Assembly (NCBI GenBank): GCA_910586755.1
Contig: CAJUJM010000070.1
Span: 1 to 64,000 of the forward strand
Reading direction: 5' to 3'
DNA: 64,000 bases
From: an uncultured Lachnospiraceae bacterium
Lineage (GTDB): Bacteria > Bacillota > Clostridia > Lachnospirales > Lachnospiraceae
Of the stretch, positions 8,749 through 18,027 are shown piece by piece. The translations under genes and the position numbers were made by a program. The notes beneath the pieces were generated by a model. The model was not told the DNA's origin and did not search any database. It saw only the letters and a list, made by a program, of their open reading frames with translations. Numbering within the stretch: position 1 is the stretch's first letter; each line of letters opens with the position of its first letter.

Positions 8749-9012
8749 ATGGTGAAGGCAAAAACACAAATTAAGAATCCTACTGGGCTTCACCTGCGCC
8801 CGGCAGGGATTTTATGTAAAGAGGCATTAAAATACAAGTCATCTGTTAATTTTTTGTTTAGCAACTCATACAACAATGCAAAGAGCGTGTTAAGCGTTCT
8901 GGGGGCATGTGTAAAGAGCGGAGACGAGATCGAATTCATCTGCGAAGGGGAAGACGAGGAAGCAGCGCTGGCTGCAATGTTGAAAGCAGTAGCAGACGGT
9001 CTGGGAGAATAA
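8749..9012 (+). CDS. ptsH: Phosphocarrier protein HPr
   Basis: An 87-residue HPr-fold protein, the usual family length. His15 in GLHLRPAG accepts phosphate from Enzyme I. Ser46, in NAKSVLSVLG, is the HPr kinase/phosphorylase target used in Gram-positive catabolite repression. The start is preceded by GGGGGAA. ptsI follows after 41 bp. It supplies phosphate to the EIIA at 12149 and presumably to the PTS transporter at 56187. Confidence 0.95.
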   Translation: MVKAKTQIKNPTGLHLRPAGILCKEALKYKSSVNFLFSNSYNNAKSVLSVLGACVKSGDEIEFICEGEDEEAALAAMLKAVADGLGE

Positions 9013-9053
9013 CGATTAAAGAGAAATAGTATTTTAAGGAGGTATAAGGTATT

Positions 9054-10766
9054 ATGTTTAAAGGAACAAGTGCATCAGCAGGTATTGGTATTGGAAAGGT
9101 AGCCATTGTGGAGGATGTCCAGCTGGTTATCAAAAGGGAAACGGTTTCCAACCCTCAGGCGGAGCTGGAACGCTTTAAAGCCGCCCTTATGCAGAGCATT
9201 AAGGAGACGGGAGCTTTGGCAGCGGATCTGGCAACCAGAGTGGGGGAGAAGGAGGCCGAGATCCTGAATGGCCATTTGATGCTGCTGTCGGATCCCATGC
9301 TTACAGGGGAGATCGAGAACGCTATTACCAACGAGGGGGTAAACAGCGAGTACGCCATTGAGCAGACCTGCAACACCTATGCGGATATGTTTGCTTCCAT
9401 GGGGGATGAACTGATGCAGCAGAGGGCAACTGACATGCGGGACATTAAGACTCGTATGCAGAAGGTTCTCATGGGAGTGGAGTCTGTGGACATTGCATCT
9501 CTTCCGGCCGGCACCATTATTGTGGCAAAGGATTTGACCCCGTCTATGACTGCCGGGATTAATCCTCAGAGTGTAACTGGTATCGTAACCGAGCTGGGCG
9601 GACGGACTTCCCACAGCGCCATCCTGGCGAGAGCCCTGGAGATCCCCGCAGTAGTTGCGGTGGCAGATTTCTTAAGCCATGTAAAAAATGGAGATGAAGT
9701 AGTGCTGGATGGCTCCGACGGCAGTATTTATGTAAATCCCGATCCGGCTGTAATGGGAGAGTATGAGGCCAAGAGAGATTCCTTCTTAAAAGAAAAGAAG
9801 GAATTGGAACAGTACATTGGCAAATCCACTGTTACTAAGGACGGAGTTCATGTGGAGCTGGTTGCCAACATTGGCAAGCCGGAAGACGTGGATAAGGTAC
9901 TCCAGTACGACGGCGAGGGCGTAGGCTTATTCCGCACGGAGTTTTTGTTTATGGATCGAAATGCAATGCCTACTGAGGATGAGCAGTTTGAAGCATACAA
10001 GAAGGTGGCAGTCGCCATGAACGGCAAGCCGGTAATTATCCGTACCCTGGATATCGGCGGCGACAAGGAGATCCCCTACATGGGCCTTGAAAAGGATGAA
10101 AATCCCTTCCTGGGCTACCGTGCAGTGCGCTTCTGTTTAGACCGGAAAGAGGATGTGTATAAGCCTCAGCTTCGGGCCCTTTTACGCGCCAGCGCTTTCG
10201 GCAATATTAAAATCATGGTTCCCCTGGTAACCTGTATCGATGAGCTGCGCCAGGTAAAGGCCATTATCAAAGAATTAAAGGAAGAATTGGATTCCTGCCA
10301 TGTTCCATACAACAAGGATATCCAGGTAGGTATTATGGTGGAGACTGCCGCTGCGTCCCTGATTGCAGATATTTTTGCAAAGGAAGCGGACTTCTTCAGC
10401 ATCGGAACCAACGATTTAACCCAGTACACCATGTCTGTTGACAGAGGAAACGATAAGGTTTCCTACCTGTACTCCCCGTTAAATCCGGCAGTGCTGAGAA
10501 GTATTAAGAGGATTATCTCTTGTGGCCGGGAAGCCGGAATCATGGTAGGCATGTGCGGTGAGGCGGCCAGCGATCCTCTGATGATCCCGCTGCTTCTGGC
10601 ATTTGGCCTGAATGAATTCAGTATGAGCGCTTCCGCCATCTTAAAGTCCAGAAAGCTGATTACCAGCTACAGCACAGAAGAGCTTCAGGCAGTTGCAGAC
10701 AAGGCTATGAGCTTTGCAACGGAAAAGGAAGTAGCACAATTTATGAAAGAATTTGTGGAGCAGTAA
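9054..10766 (+). CDS. ptsI: PTS Enzyme I (phosphoenolpyruvate-protein phosphotransferase)
   Basis: A 570-residue Enzyme I, close to the usual 570-575. The N-terminal HPr-binding/phosphohistidine half contains GGRTSHSAILAR with active-site His187. The C-terminal PEP-binding TIM barrel contains FLFMDR, RTLDIGGDKE, a DFFSIGTNDLTQY segment and the GMCGE active-site cysteine motif. It transfers phosphate from PEP to HPr in the cytoplasm. AAGGAGGT lies upstream. The next gene starts 3 bp after its stop. Confidence 0.97.
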   Translation: MFKGTSASAGIGIGKVAIVEDVQLVIKRETVSNPQAELERFKAALMQSIKETGALAADLATRVGEKEAEILNGHLMLLSDPMLTGEIENAITNEGVNSEYAIEQTCNTYADMFASMGDELMQQRATDMRDIKTRMQKVLMGVESVDIASLPAGTIIVAKDLTPSMTAGINPQSVTGIVTELGGRTSHSAILARALEIPAVVAVADFLSHVKNGDEVVLDGSDGSIYVNPDPAVMGEYEAKRDSFLKEKKELEQYIGKSTVTKDGVHVELVANIGKPEDVDKVLQYDGEGVGLFRTEFLFMDRNAMPTEDEQFEAYKKVAVAMNGKPVIIRTLDIGGDKEIPYMGLEKDENPFLGYRAVRFCLDRKEDVYKPQLRALLRASAFGNIKIMVPLVTCIDELRQVKAIIKELKEELDSCHVPYNKDIQVGIMVETAAASLIADIFAKEADFFSIGTNDLTQYTMSVDRGNDKVSYLYSPLNPAVLRSIKRIISCGREAGIMVGMCGEAASDPLMIPLLLAFGLNEFSMSASAILKSRKLITSYSTEELQAVADKAMSFATEKEVAQFMKEFVEQ

Positions 10767-10769
10767 TTG

Positions 10770-12116
10770 ATGATTATTTATTGCGTCTGTTATTTAACCA
10801 GCTTTTTGCTGGCCCAGGCCGGATGGTATATCCCATCCGGCCTGATGCTCATTGGGGCCGCCCTGTATATTTACTGGAAGGATTGGAGAAAAACCGGAAA
10901 TCTCATCCATTTAAGAGGCCTGTTCTTTTTAGGCTTTGTGGGAGGGCAGGGAATCTCCTGCTTTAAACTGAGCCGCCTGCAGACGGAATGGTCTGTGGGG
11001 ACGTGGCTGTGCTTTTTGACGGCAGCCCTGGCCTTTTATATCGCCTTTTCCCTTACAGAGGACAGGAACCCGGGCAGATGGGATGCCGGTGGGATTGGAA
11101 AAAGGATTAAAAAGGATCCTGCGGGTGAGACCCTGCGGGAATCTGGCATGAACAGGCGGAAAAAACGGGTAATTGCGGATTCCGGCGGCCTTATGGCGGC
11201 CATTTTAGGTATTACGGGGATATCTGCCGGAGCCTTTCTTCTGGAGGCGGCAGTGCTGGGCTATGTTCCCCTTTTGGTGCGGGGCGTACCCCACGCATAC
11301 TCCTATTTCCACATCAGCGGGGTTCACTATTTTACGGTCTCCTGTGTGCTGGTTCCGCCTCTGGCAGTGCTGTTTTATCTTGGAAATCCCAGGGCTTCCC
11401 GGCTGGAAAAAACCGCTGTTGCCGTTTCAGCTGCTATAAGCCTGGCGATTCCTGTTTTATGCGTGTCCCGGTTCCAGCTGATTTTTGCAGTAGGGCTGTC
11501 GGCGTTTTCTTATATTTCAGTAAAACGTCAGATAAATGTAAAAATACTTTTGGGTTTGGGAGCGGCTATGATTCCCTTATACGTTCTTCTTACCATTGCA
11601 AGGAGTCACGATGTGGCCTATCTCAACGGGATCTTCGAGATGAAAAACAGCGCCACTCCCATATTTATTACGCAGCCTTATATGTATATTGCCAACAATT
11701 ATGACAATTTTAACTGTCTGGTGGAAGAGCTGCCCTCCCACGCATTAGGACTCAGGATGCTGTTTCCGGTTTGGGCTTTAACGGGGATGAAGTTTTTCTA
11801 CCCCTCCCTGACAGCATTTCCCATCTACGTAACCAAGGAAGAACTGACCACAGTAACCATTTTGTATGACGCTTATTATGATTTTGGCATGATAGGAGTC
11901 GGAGCATTTGCCGCCTTGCTGGGCTTTTTCTGTGGCTATCTGGTAAAGAAGCTAAGGCATATGCAGAATCCGGCAGGATATCTTTTGTATGCCCAGATTG
12001 CCATGTACATGGCACTGTCATTTTTTACCACGTGGTTTTCCAACCCGGCCACATGGTTCTATCTGGCGGCAACCGGGGCAGTATGGGCGCTGTGCGAGGC
12101 AGTCCATCGGAGATGA
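10770..12116 (+). CDS. Wzy-like polytopic membrane protein (O-antigen/oligosaccharide polymerase type)
   Basis: A 448-residue membrane protein with about eleven to twelve hydrophobic segments and a long extracytoplasmic loop (about 280-370). This topology and segments such as LPSHALGLRMLFPVWALTG and the ALLGFFCGYLVKKL tail resemble O-antigen polymerase families that join lipid-linked repeat units outside the membrane; assignment is by general resemblance, not by a catalytic motif. ATG 10770 or the adjacent TTG 10767 could start it; ptsI ends at 10766, so the genes are co-transcribed. It is the only non-PTS gene between ptsI and the EIIA gene, and no other capsule genes are nearby. Confidence 0.55.
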   Translation: MIIYCVCYLTSFLLAQAGWYIPSGLMLIGAALYIYWKDWRKTGNLIHLRGLFFLGFVGGQGISCFKLSRLQTEWSVGTWLCFLTAALAFYIAFSLTEDRNPGRWDAGGIGKRIKKDPAGETLRESGMNRRKKRVIADSGGLMAAILGITGISAGAFLLEAAVLGYVPLLVRGVPHAYSYFHISGVHYFTVSCVLVPPLAVLFYLGNPRASRLEKTAVAVSAAISLAIPVLCVSRFQLIFAVGLSAFSYISVKRQINVKILLGLGAAMIPLYVLLTIARSHDVAYLNGIFEMKNSATPIFITQPYMYIANNYDNFNCLVEELPSHALGLRMLFPVWALTGMKFFYPSLTAFPIYVTKEELTTVTILYDAYYDFGMIGVGAFAALLGFFCGYLVKKLRHMQNPAGYLLYAQIAMYMALSFFTTWFSNPATWFYLAATGAVWALCEAVHRR

Positions 12117-12148
12117 ACTCCGGAAAAAGTGAAGAGGAGGAAGAGAGA

Positions 12149-12628
12149 ATGTTTTTGAAAGAATTATTTGGCAGCGGAAAGACAAAGGGACAGATTTTGG
12201 CTCCTGTAAGCGGAACCTGCATTCCCATGAGCAAGGTAAAGGATCCCACCTTCAGCCAGGAGATTCTGGGAAAAGGCGTTGCAATCATTCCCTCTGAGGG
12301 AAAAATAGTAGCCCCGGGAGACGGGGAGGTAACTATGGTTTTTGAGACCCGGCATGCCATCAGCATTACCACAGGCGGCGCAGAGCTGATTATCCATATC
12401 GGCCTGGATACGGTAAATCTTCAGGGACAATACTTTGAAGCTTTTGTAAAATCCGGCGATAAGGTAAAGGCCGGAGACTTGATGATAGAATTTGATCTGG
12501 AAAAAATCAAAGAAGCAGGATATGATGTGACTACCCCGGTAATCGTGTGCAACACTCCGGAATTCCCGGACATGGCCTGCCATACGGGAATGGAAGTTCG
12601 TGCAGGAGAAGGGATAATCGACTTATAG
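12149..12628 (+). CDS. crr: Standalone PTS EIIA, glucose family
   Basis: A 159-residue single-domain EIIA-Glc protein. His83 in IIHIGLDTVNL is the phosphoacceptor, and His69 in ETRHAI is the second conserved active-site histidine, the same 14-15-residue spacing as in E. coli Crr. It receives phosphate from HPr and passes it to EIIB domains. ATG 12149 follows AGAGGAGGA; the longer in-frame start at 12032 lies inside the preceding gene. It duplicates the EIIA domain carried by the transporter at 56187, so it may serve EIIA-less transporters or regulation. Confidence 0.93.
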   Translation: MFLKELFGSGKTKGQILAPVSGTCIPMSKVKDPTFSQEILGKGVAIIPSEGKIVAPGDGEVTMVFETRHAISITTGGAELIIHIGLDTVNLQGQYFEAFVKSGDKVKAGDLMIEFDLEKIKEAGYDVTTPVIVCNTPEFPDMACHTGMEVRAGEGIIDL

Positions 12629-12648
12629 AGGAAAAGAGGAGAGAAATT

Positions 12649-13836
12649 ATGATTTCAGAAAAAATGAAGCCCTTTGTGGAGAACAATTCCGCCATCCGCG
12701 CCATGTTTGAGGAAGGGAAAAAAATGGCGGCAGTCTATGGAAAGGAAAATGTCTATGATTTCAGCCTGGGAAATCCCAGCGTTCCGGCTCCGGCAGCAGT
12801 AAAACAGGCCATTCTGGATGTTCTGGAGGAAGAAGACGGGAGCATGGTCCACGGTTATATGAGCAACGCCGGATTTGAGGATGTGCGGGAAACTATTGCC
12901 CAGTCCTTAAACCAGAGATTTGGAACCAGCTTTCACGTAAATAACATTATAATGACCGTAGGCGCTGCCAGCGGTATGAATGTGATTTTAAAGTCCCTGG
13001 TGGATCCGGGGGATGAGGTTATCGCCTTTGCTCCCTATTTTATGGAGTACGGCGCTTATGTGAGAAATTATGACGGAGTTCTCACCGTAGTTTCCCCTGA
13101 CACGGAAACCTTCCAGCCGAATCTTACCGAATTTGCAAAAAAAATCACCTCAAAGACCAAGGCAGTGATTATCAACACTCCCAATAATCCCACAGGCGTG
13201 GTATATTCAGCGGAAACTCTGGAGGCCATCAGCCGGATTCTGACAGAAAAGAGCAAAGAAACAGGCCGTTCCATTGTGCTGATTTCCGATGAGCCTTACC
13301 GGGAGCTGGCCTATGACGGCGTAGAGGTTCCCTATGTAACCAGGTTTTATAAGAATACCGTAGTCTGCTACTCCTACAGCAAATCCCTGTCCCTTCCCGG
13401 CGAGCGAATCGGCTATCTGGTAATCCCGGATGAGATGGAGGACAGCAGCCAGGTATTTTCGGCGGCTTCTATTGCCAACCGGGTGTTGGGAAGCGTCAAC
13501 GCGCCTTCTCTGATGCAGAGGGTGATTAAACGGTGCGTCAACGAAAAGGTAAACCTGGAAGCTTACGATAAGAACCGCAACCTGCTGTACAATAGTCTTA
13601 AAAACCTGGGTTTTCAGTGCATTAAGCCGGAGGGAGCCTTCTATCTTTTTGTAAAATCTCCTGTGGAGGATGAAAAGGAATTTGTAAACCTGTGCAAAAA
13701 ATATCGGGTGCTGGTGGTTCCGGGAACCTCCTTTGCCTGCCCCGGCTATGTGCGGATTGCCTACTGCGTATCCTATGAGCAGATAGAAAGGTCCCTTCCG
13801 GCCTTTAAAGAGATTGCAGGAGAGTGCGGCTTATGA
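12649..13836 (+). CDS. Class I/II PLP-dependent aminotransferase
   Basis: A 395-residue fold-type I aminotransferase. Seen motifs: NTPNNPTG near 183, SDEPYREL, and the Schiff-base lysine K245 in SYSKSLSLPGER. The closest family resemblance is to AspC/AraT-like aminotransferases (aspartate or aromatic amino acids), but substrate is not assignable by eye. ATG 12649 is preceded by AGAGGAGAG. Its stop overlaps the start of the HisC-like gene (ATGA), so the two are translationally coupled; the pair could act together on aromatic or histidine-type substrates. Confidence 0.88.
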   Translation: MISEKMKPFVENNSAIRAMFEEGKKMAAVYGKENVYDFSLGNPSVPAPAAVKQAILDVLEEEDGSMVHGYMSNAGFEDVRETIAQSLNQRFGTSFHVNNIIMTVGAASGMNVILKSLVDPGDEVIAFAPYFMEYGAYVRNYDGVLTVVSPDTETFQPNLTEFAKKITSKTKAVIINTPNNPTGVVYSAETLEAISRILTEKSKETGRSIVLISDEPYRELAYDGVEVPYVTRFYKNTVVCYSYSKSLSLPGERIGYLVIPDEMEDSSQVFSAASIANRVLGSVNAPSLMQRVIKRCVNEKVNLEAYDKNRNLLYNSLKNLGFQCIKPEGAFYLFVKSPVEDEKEFVNLCKKYRVLVVPGTSFACPGYVRIAYCVSYEQIERSLPAFKEIAGECGL

Positions 13837-14885
13837 GAGGTTGGGAAAAGAATGTAAGAAAGGTGGTTCCCTATGTGCCCGGCGAGCAGCCGGCTTTGGA
13901 AAATCTGATTAAGCTGAATACCAACGAAAATCCCTATCCTCCGTCGCCAAAGGTTTTGGAGGCGCTGTCCCGGATGGACGGGGAGAAGCTTCGCAAGTAC
14001 CCGGATCCGGCGTCCTCAAGATTGACCCGGGCCCTGGCAGAGCGCTATGGAGTGGCGGAGGATCAGGTGTTTGTGGGAGTCGGATCCGATGATGTGCTGG
14101 GAATGGCTTTTATGACTTTTTTTAACTCAGAAAAACCGGTTCTGTTTCCGGATATCAGTTACTCTTTTTATCCGGTTTGGGCGGATTTGCTGCGGATTCC
14201 CTATGAGACCCGGAAACTGGACGAGAATTTTACCATCCAAAAGGAAGACTATCTGACAGAGAACGGCGGAATTGTCTTCCCCAATCCCAATGCGCCTACA
14301 GGCCTTCTCATGCCCCTCTCAGAGGTGGAGGAAATTGTGGCAGCCAATCCGGATGCAGTGGTGATTGTAGACGAGGCCTACATTGACTTCGGAGGCCGAT
14401 CTGCAGTACCTCTCATTGCGGGATATGACAATTTGCTGGTGGTTCAGACCTTTAGTAAGTCCCGATCCATGGCGGGGATGCGTATCGGATTTGCCCTGGG
14501 CCAGGCCCCTTTAATAAAGGCCATGTCGGATATTAAATACTCTTACAACTCCTATACCATGAACCTTCCTTCCCAGGTGGCAGGGGTGAAGGCATTAGAA
14601 GACGAGGAGTACTTTCAGAGCACCCTGAAAAAGGTAATAGAGACCAGGGAGAAGGCCAAAACCCGCCTGTCCGCATTAGGCTTTACCTTCCCGGATTCCA
14701 GGGCCAATTTTATCTTTGCAAAGCATAAGGAAAAGCCGGCTGAAGAGATTTTTCAGGCCCTAAAGGAAAGGCAGATCTTTGTCCGGCATTTTAACCAGCC
14801 CAGAATTCACGATTATCTGCGGATTACCGTGGGGACGGATGAGGAGATGGAAGCGCTGTTTGCCTTTCTTGAGGAATATCTGTAA
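13833..14885 (+). CDS. hisC: Histidinol-phosphate aminotransferase-like (HisC family)
   Basis: A 350-residue PLP enzyme of the HisC branch. It begins with the family-like VPYVPGEQP and IKLNTNENPYPPSP, has VDEAYIDFGG, and carries the catalytic lysine K209 in TFSKSRSMAGMRIG. HisC converts histidinol phosphate and 2-oxoglutarate to imidazole-acetol phosphate and glutamate; many family members also take aromatic amino acids. No other his genes are adjacent, so an aromatic aminotransferase role is possible. ATG 13833 overlaps the previous stop and has AGGAGAG upstream; GTG 13824 is less well placed. A dispersed element begins 2 bp after its stop. Confidence 0.85.
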   Translation: MRGWEKNVRKVVPYVPGEQPALENLIKLNTNENPYPPSPKVLEALSRMDGEKLRKYPDPASSRLTRALAERYGVAEDQVFVGVGSDDVLGMAFMTFFNSEKPVLFPDISYSFYPVWADLLRIPYETRKLDENFTIQKEDYLTENGGIVFPNPNAPTGLLMPLSEVEEIVAANPDAVVIVDEAYIDFGGRSAVPLIAGYDNLLVVQTFSKSRSMAGMRIGFALGQAPLIKAMSDIKYSYNSYTMNLPSQVAGVKALEDEEYFQSTLKKVIETREKAKTRLSALGFTFPDSRANFIFAKHKEKPAEEIFQALKERQIFVRHFNQPRIHDYLRITVGTDEEMEALFAFLEEYL

Positions 14886-14887
14886 GT

Positions 14888-14990
14888 AAACCTGCATGCG
14901 CCCGGCAATGGACGTACTACCGCACATGAAAGTCTGACGGGCGCATGGGGCATACCTGAATGCATGCCGCCTAATCGGCGGCGGGCTTTT
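14888..14990 (+). repeat. Dispersed ~100-bp structured element, copy 2
   Basis: Best-paired copy. CATGCGCCCG (14895-14904) pairs perfectly with CGGGCGCATG (14938-14947). The 3-prime GCCGCC-TAATC-GGCGGC hairpin (14966-14982) is followed by GGGCTTTT. It fills most of the gap between hisC and the YtvI-like gene and may terminate the pts-hisC transcript. Confidence 0.8.
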
Positions 14991-15018
14991 ATAGTGAAGG
15001 AAAGAAAGCGGGTGATAG

Positions 15019-16191
15019 ATGATGACAAATGCGGATAAGAAAAATACGGATTTTTATCATTATATCCGGGTTCTGTTAAATATTGTGATTCCGGCCGGAG
15101 GGACGCTTCTGGTGTGCTGGCTTTTGCCTAAATTTCTGCGGTTTTTTATGCCTTTTGTGGTGGGCTGGATTATTGCTATGATCGCCAATCCCCTGGTGCG
15201 CCTTCTGGAAAGCAAGCTGAAAGTGGTGCGGAAACATGGCTCCATGCTGGTGGTAGTGATGGTTCTGGCGCTGATTATAGGAGGAATTTATCTGCTGATC
15301 AGTAAGCTGGCCATGGAAGCCTCCGGCCTGGCCAAAGATCTTCCCAGTCTTTGGGCTGCTTTCCAGACAGAGGCCAGAAGGATAGGGCGCCAGCTTGACC
15401 AGATGTTTGCCTTTCTCCCGGATCAGATAGGGGAAAATCTGGAGGCTGTGGCAGACAATCTGGATTCTTATATCGGGGTGGTCCTGCAAAATATGGCCAC
15501 TCCCACAGTGGAGGCGGCAGGAAGTGTGGCAAAAAGCCTGCCAAGTCTCCTGGTAAATACAGTGGTGATTATTCTGTCCTCGTACTTTTTTATTGCGGAG
15601 AGGGACAAAATCTTAAACCTTTGGAAACGGTATCTTCCGGAGAACAGCAAAAAGCATATGGCTCACATGCGCCAGGATGCGGTCCGCCTGGTGGGCGGCT
15701 ATTTTGTGGCTCAGTTTCGGATTATGTTTGTAGTGGCGGCCATATTGACGGTAGGACTTCTGATTCTGCAGATTCCCTATAGCTTTCTTTTGGCCCTGTT
15801 AATCGCCTTTCTGGATTTCCTTCCGGTATTTGGCACAGGTACAGTGCTGATTCCCTGGGGACTGATTAAGCTTTTGTCCGGGGAATATTATCTGGCCGGC
15901 GGTTTGATTCTGCTCTATATTTTAAGCCAGTTTATCCGTCAGGCAATTCAGCCGAAAATCATGGGAGATACTATGGGGCTGCCGCCTCTTATTACTTTGA
16001 TTCTGCTGTACATTGGATTTAAAGTAAGCGGTCTGGGAGGAATGATCCTTGCTGTTCCGGTAGGCTTATTGTTTTTAAATTTGTACAAATATGGAATCTA
16101 CGATTCTATGATTGACAATCTGAGAATTTTCGTCCATGATATAGAGGAATTCCGAAAGAGGCGAGAAGGAGACCTGACCGATGGAAAATAA
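15019..16191 (+). CDS. ytvI: YtvI-like sporulation permease (AI-2E/UPF0118 family)
   Basis: A 390-residue polytopic membrane protein with about seven to eight segments and the usual soluble loop (about 95-170). Family-typical segments include AFLDFLPVFGTGTVLIPWG and QFIRQAIQPKIMGDTMGLPP. The length and N-terminus resemble the sporulation integral membrane protein YtvI rather than quorum-signal exporters. Function in sporulation is by family analogy only. It overlaps the MATE gene by 11 nt. A second, distinct AI-2E-family member is at 52429. Confidence 0.8.
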   Translation: MMTNADKKNTDFYHYIRVLLNIVIPAGGTLLVCWLLPKFLRFFMPFVVGWIIAMIANPLVRLLESKLKVVRKHGSMLVVVMVLALIIGGIYLLISKLAMEASGLAKDLPSLWAAFQTEARRIGRQLDQMFAFLPDQIGENLEAVADNLDSYIGVVLQNMATPTVEAAGSVAKSLPSLLVNTVVIILSSYFFIAERDKILNLWKRYLPENSKKHMAHMRQDAVRLVGGYFVAQFRIMFVVAAILTVGLLILQIPYSFLLALLIAFLDFLPVFGTGTVLIPWGLIKLLSGEYYLAGGLILLYILSQFIRQAIQPKIMGDTMGLPPLITLILLYIGFKVSGLGGMILAVPVGLLFLNLYKYGIYDSMIDNLRIFVHDIEEFRKRREGDLTDGK

Positions 16192-17527
16192 TTTAGATAC
16201 TGATCAGATAAAAGAGCTGGTATGGCGGCTGGCGTTTCCGTCCATGCTGGCTCAATTTGTCAGCGTATTCTACAGCATTGTAGACAGGATGTATATTGGA
16301 AATATTAAAGAAATCGGAGATCTGGCCCTGGCAGGGGTAGGGGTTTGCGGCCCCATTGTCACCATGATTTCTTCGGTGGCTTTTTGGGTGGGAATCGGAG
16401 GAGCCCCTTTGCTCAGCATCCGTCTGGGGCAGAAAAATGAAAAGAAGGCGGAGGAGATTTTGGCCAACTGTTTTCTGCTCCTTTCCGTAATGTCTGTAGC
16501 GATTACCATCTTGTCCTTAGGCGTAAAAGACTATCTTCTCAACTGGTTTGGAGCCAGGGGAGCGGTGTTTCCTTATGCGGACGATTACATCACTATTTAC
16601 CTTTCAGGAACGGTATTTGCCCTTTTGTCTACAGGAATGAACCAGTTTATTATCTGTCAGGGCTTTGCCCGGGTGGGAATGAAATCGGTTCTCATAGGGG
16701 CGGTATTAAATATTATCCTGGATCCGGTATTTATCTTCGGATTTCACATGGGAGTGTCCGGCGCTGCTCTGGCTACTGTTATTTCCCAGATGGCGTCCTG
16801 CGTCTATGTGCTGCGTTTTCTGTTTGGCAGCCGGCCCATGATCCGGATTACCTTTGGCGGCTATCAGATAAAAGTTATGGCCCGGGTCCTGTTACTGGGC
16901 CTGACTCCCTTTTTGATTATTGCATTTGACAATATCCTGATTATTTCCTTAAACGCCACCATTCAGAAATACGGCGGGGCGTCCAGGGGGGACATGCTTC
17001 TGACCTGCAATACCATATTGCAGAGCTTTATGCTGATCGTTACCATGCCTCTCTCCGGAATTACAGGAGGAACCCAGACGATTTTGGGCTATAATTATGG
17101 GGCCAGAAGGCCGGATCGGATCAAAAAGGCCCAAAAGCATATTTTGATATTGAGCCTTGCTTTCACTGCCATGATGTTTGGGGCGGCACAGTTTCTCCCC
17201 GGATACTTTACCATGATTTTTACCAGAGATCCTCAGTACATAACAATGACGGTCCGGGCTATCCGGATATACTCGCTGATGATTATCCCCCTGGCTGTCC
17301 AGTATACGGTTGTGGACGGGTTTACCGGAATGGGGATTGCCGGGGTGGCTATTTCACTATCCACCTTCCGAAAGCTGATTTATTTTGCCGGTGTATTTTT
17401 GATTCCCCTGTGGTCTGACATCACCAATGTTTTTTATACCGAGCCTGTTTCAGATTTGACTGCCGCTGTGGTGTCCAGCATTGTTTACCTGCTTTTGATG
17501 AAAAAGATTGAGGAGGGAATTCTTTGA
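16181..17527 (+). CDS. MATE family efflux transporter
   Basis: A 448-residue, twelve-helix cation-coupled exporter. Family features: the N-terminal WRLAFPSMLAQFVSVFYSIVD helix, the IVTMISSVAFWVGIGGAPLLS stretch, and the symmetric motif FMLIVTMPLSGITGGTQTILGYNYGAR in the second half. MATE pumps expel drugs, flavins or other cationic metabolites using Na+ or H+ gradients. GGAGACC lies before the start, within the end of the YtvI-like gene. The DUF523 gene starts inside its stop codon. Confidence 0.92.
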   Translation: MENNLDTDQIKELVWRLAFPSMLAQFVSVFYSIVDRMYIGNIKEIGDLALAGVGVCGPIVTMISSVAFWVGIGGAPLLSIRLGQKNEKKAEEILANCFLLLSVMSVAITILSLGVKDYLLNWFGARGAVFPYADDYITIYLSGTVFALLSTGMNQFIICQGFARVGMKSVLIGAVLNIILDPVFIFGFHMGVSGAALATVISQMASCVYVLRFLFGSRPMIRITFGGYQIKVMARVLLLGLTPFLIIAFDNILIISLNATIQKYGGASRGDMLLTCNTILQSFMLIVTMPLSGITGGTQTILGYNYGARRPDRIKKAQKHILILSLAFTAMMFGAAQFLPGYFTMIFTRDPQYITMTVRAIRIYSLMIIPLAVQYTVVDGFTGMGIAGVAISLSTFRKLIYFAGVFLIPLWSDITNVFYTEPVSDLTAAVVSSIVYLLLMKKIEEGIL

Positions 17528-17976
17528 AAATATTAGTAAGCGCCTGCCTTTTGGGAGTAAATTGCCGGTATGACGGAACCGGCGAGATGCGAGAATCGGT
17601 AAAGGAACTGATGAAGGACCACCAGCTGATCCCTGTCTGTCCGGAGATATTGGGAGGACTGAAAACGCCCCGCTGCCCGGCGGAGCGCCAGGGGGACAGG
17701 GTGGTAACAAGAGATGGGGAGGATGTAACGGAAGGCTACCGGAGAGGAGCGGAAGAGACCTTAAAGCTGGCAGAACTTTTTGAATGTTCTGCCGCCATCC
17801 TAAAGGAGAGAAGTCCGTCCTGCGGCTGTGGGAAAATCTATGACGGGACTTTTACCAAAACTCTGAAAGATGGGGACGGAATCACTGCTCAATTGTTAAA
17901 AGCCCACGGGATCCCGGTGCTTGGGGATGCCACGTCTGAGCTGCCGTATTTGGGGAATCTGATGAGGAGAAAGTAG
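17524..17976 (+). CDS. DUF523 domain-containing protein
   Basis: A 150-residue protein that is essentially one DUF523 domain. The pattern ILVSACLLGVNCRYDG at the start, CPEILGGLKTPR near 41-51, and the cysteine motif LKERSPSCGCG near 98-108 are diagnostic; conserved cysteines suggest metal or Fe-S binding, unproven. It uses a TTG start at 17524 overlapping the MATE stop (TTGA), with GAGGAGGG upstream. Biochemical function unknown. Confidence 0.9.
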   Translation: MKILVSACLLGVNCRYDGTGEMRESVKELMKDHQLIPVCPEILGGLKTPRCPAERQGDRVVTRDGEDVTEGYRRGAEETLKLAELFECSAAILKERSPSCGCGKIYDGTFTKTLKDGDGITAQLLKAHGIPVLGDATSELPYLGNLMRRK

Positions 17977-18027
17977 TTGATAGACAGCAGGCATACATGA
18001 TAAAATGATATGAGATTCATGAGGGCT

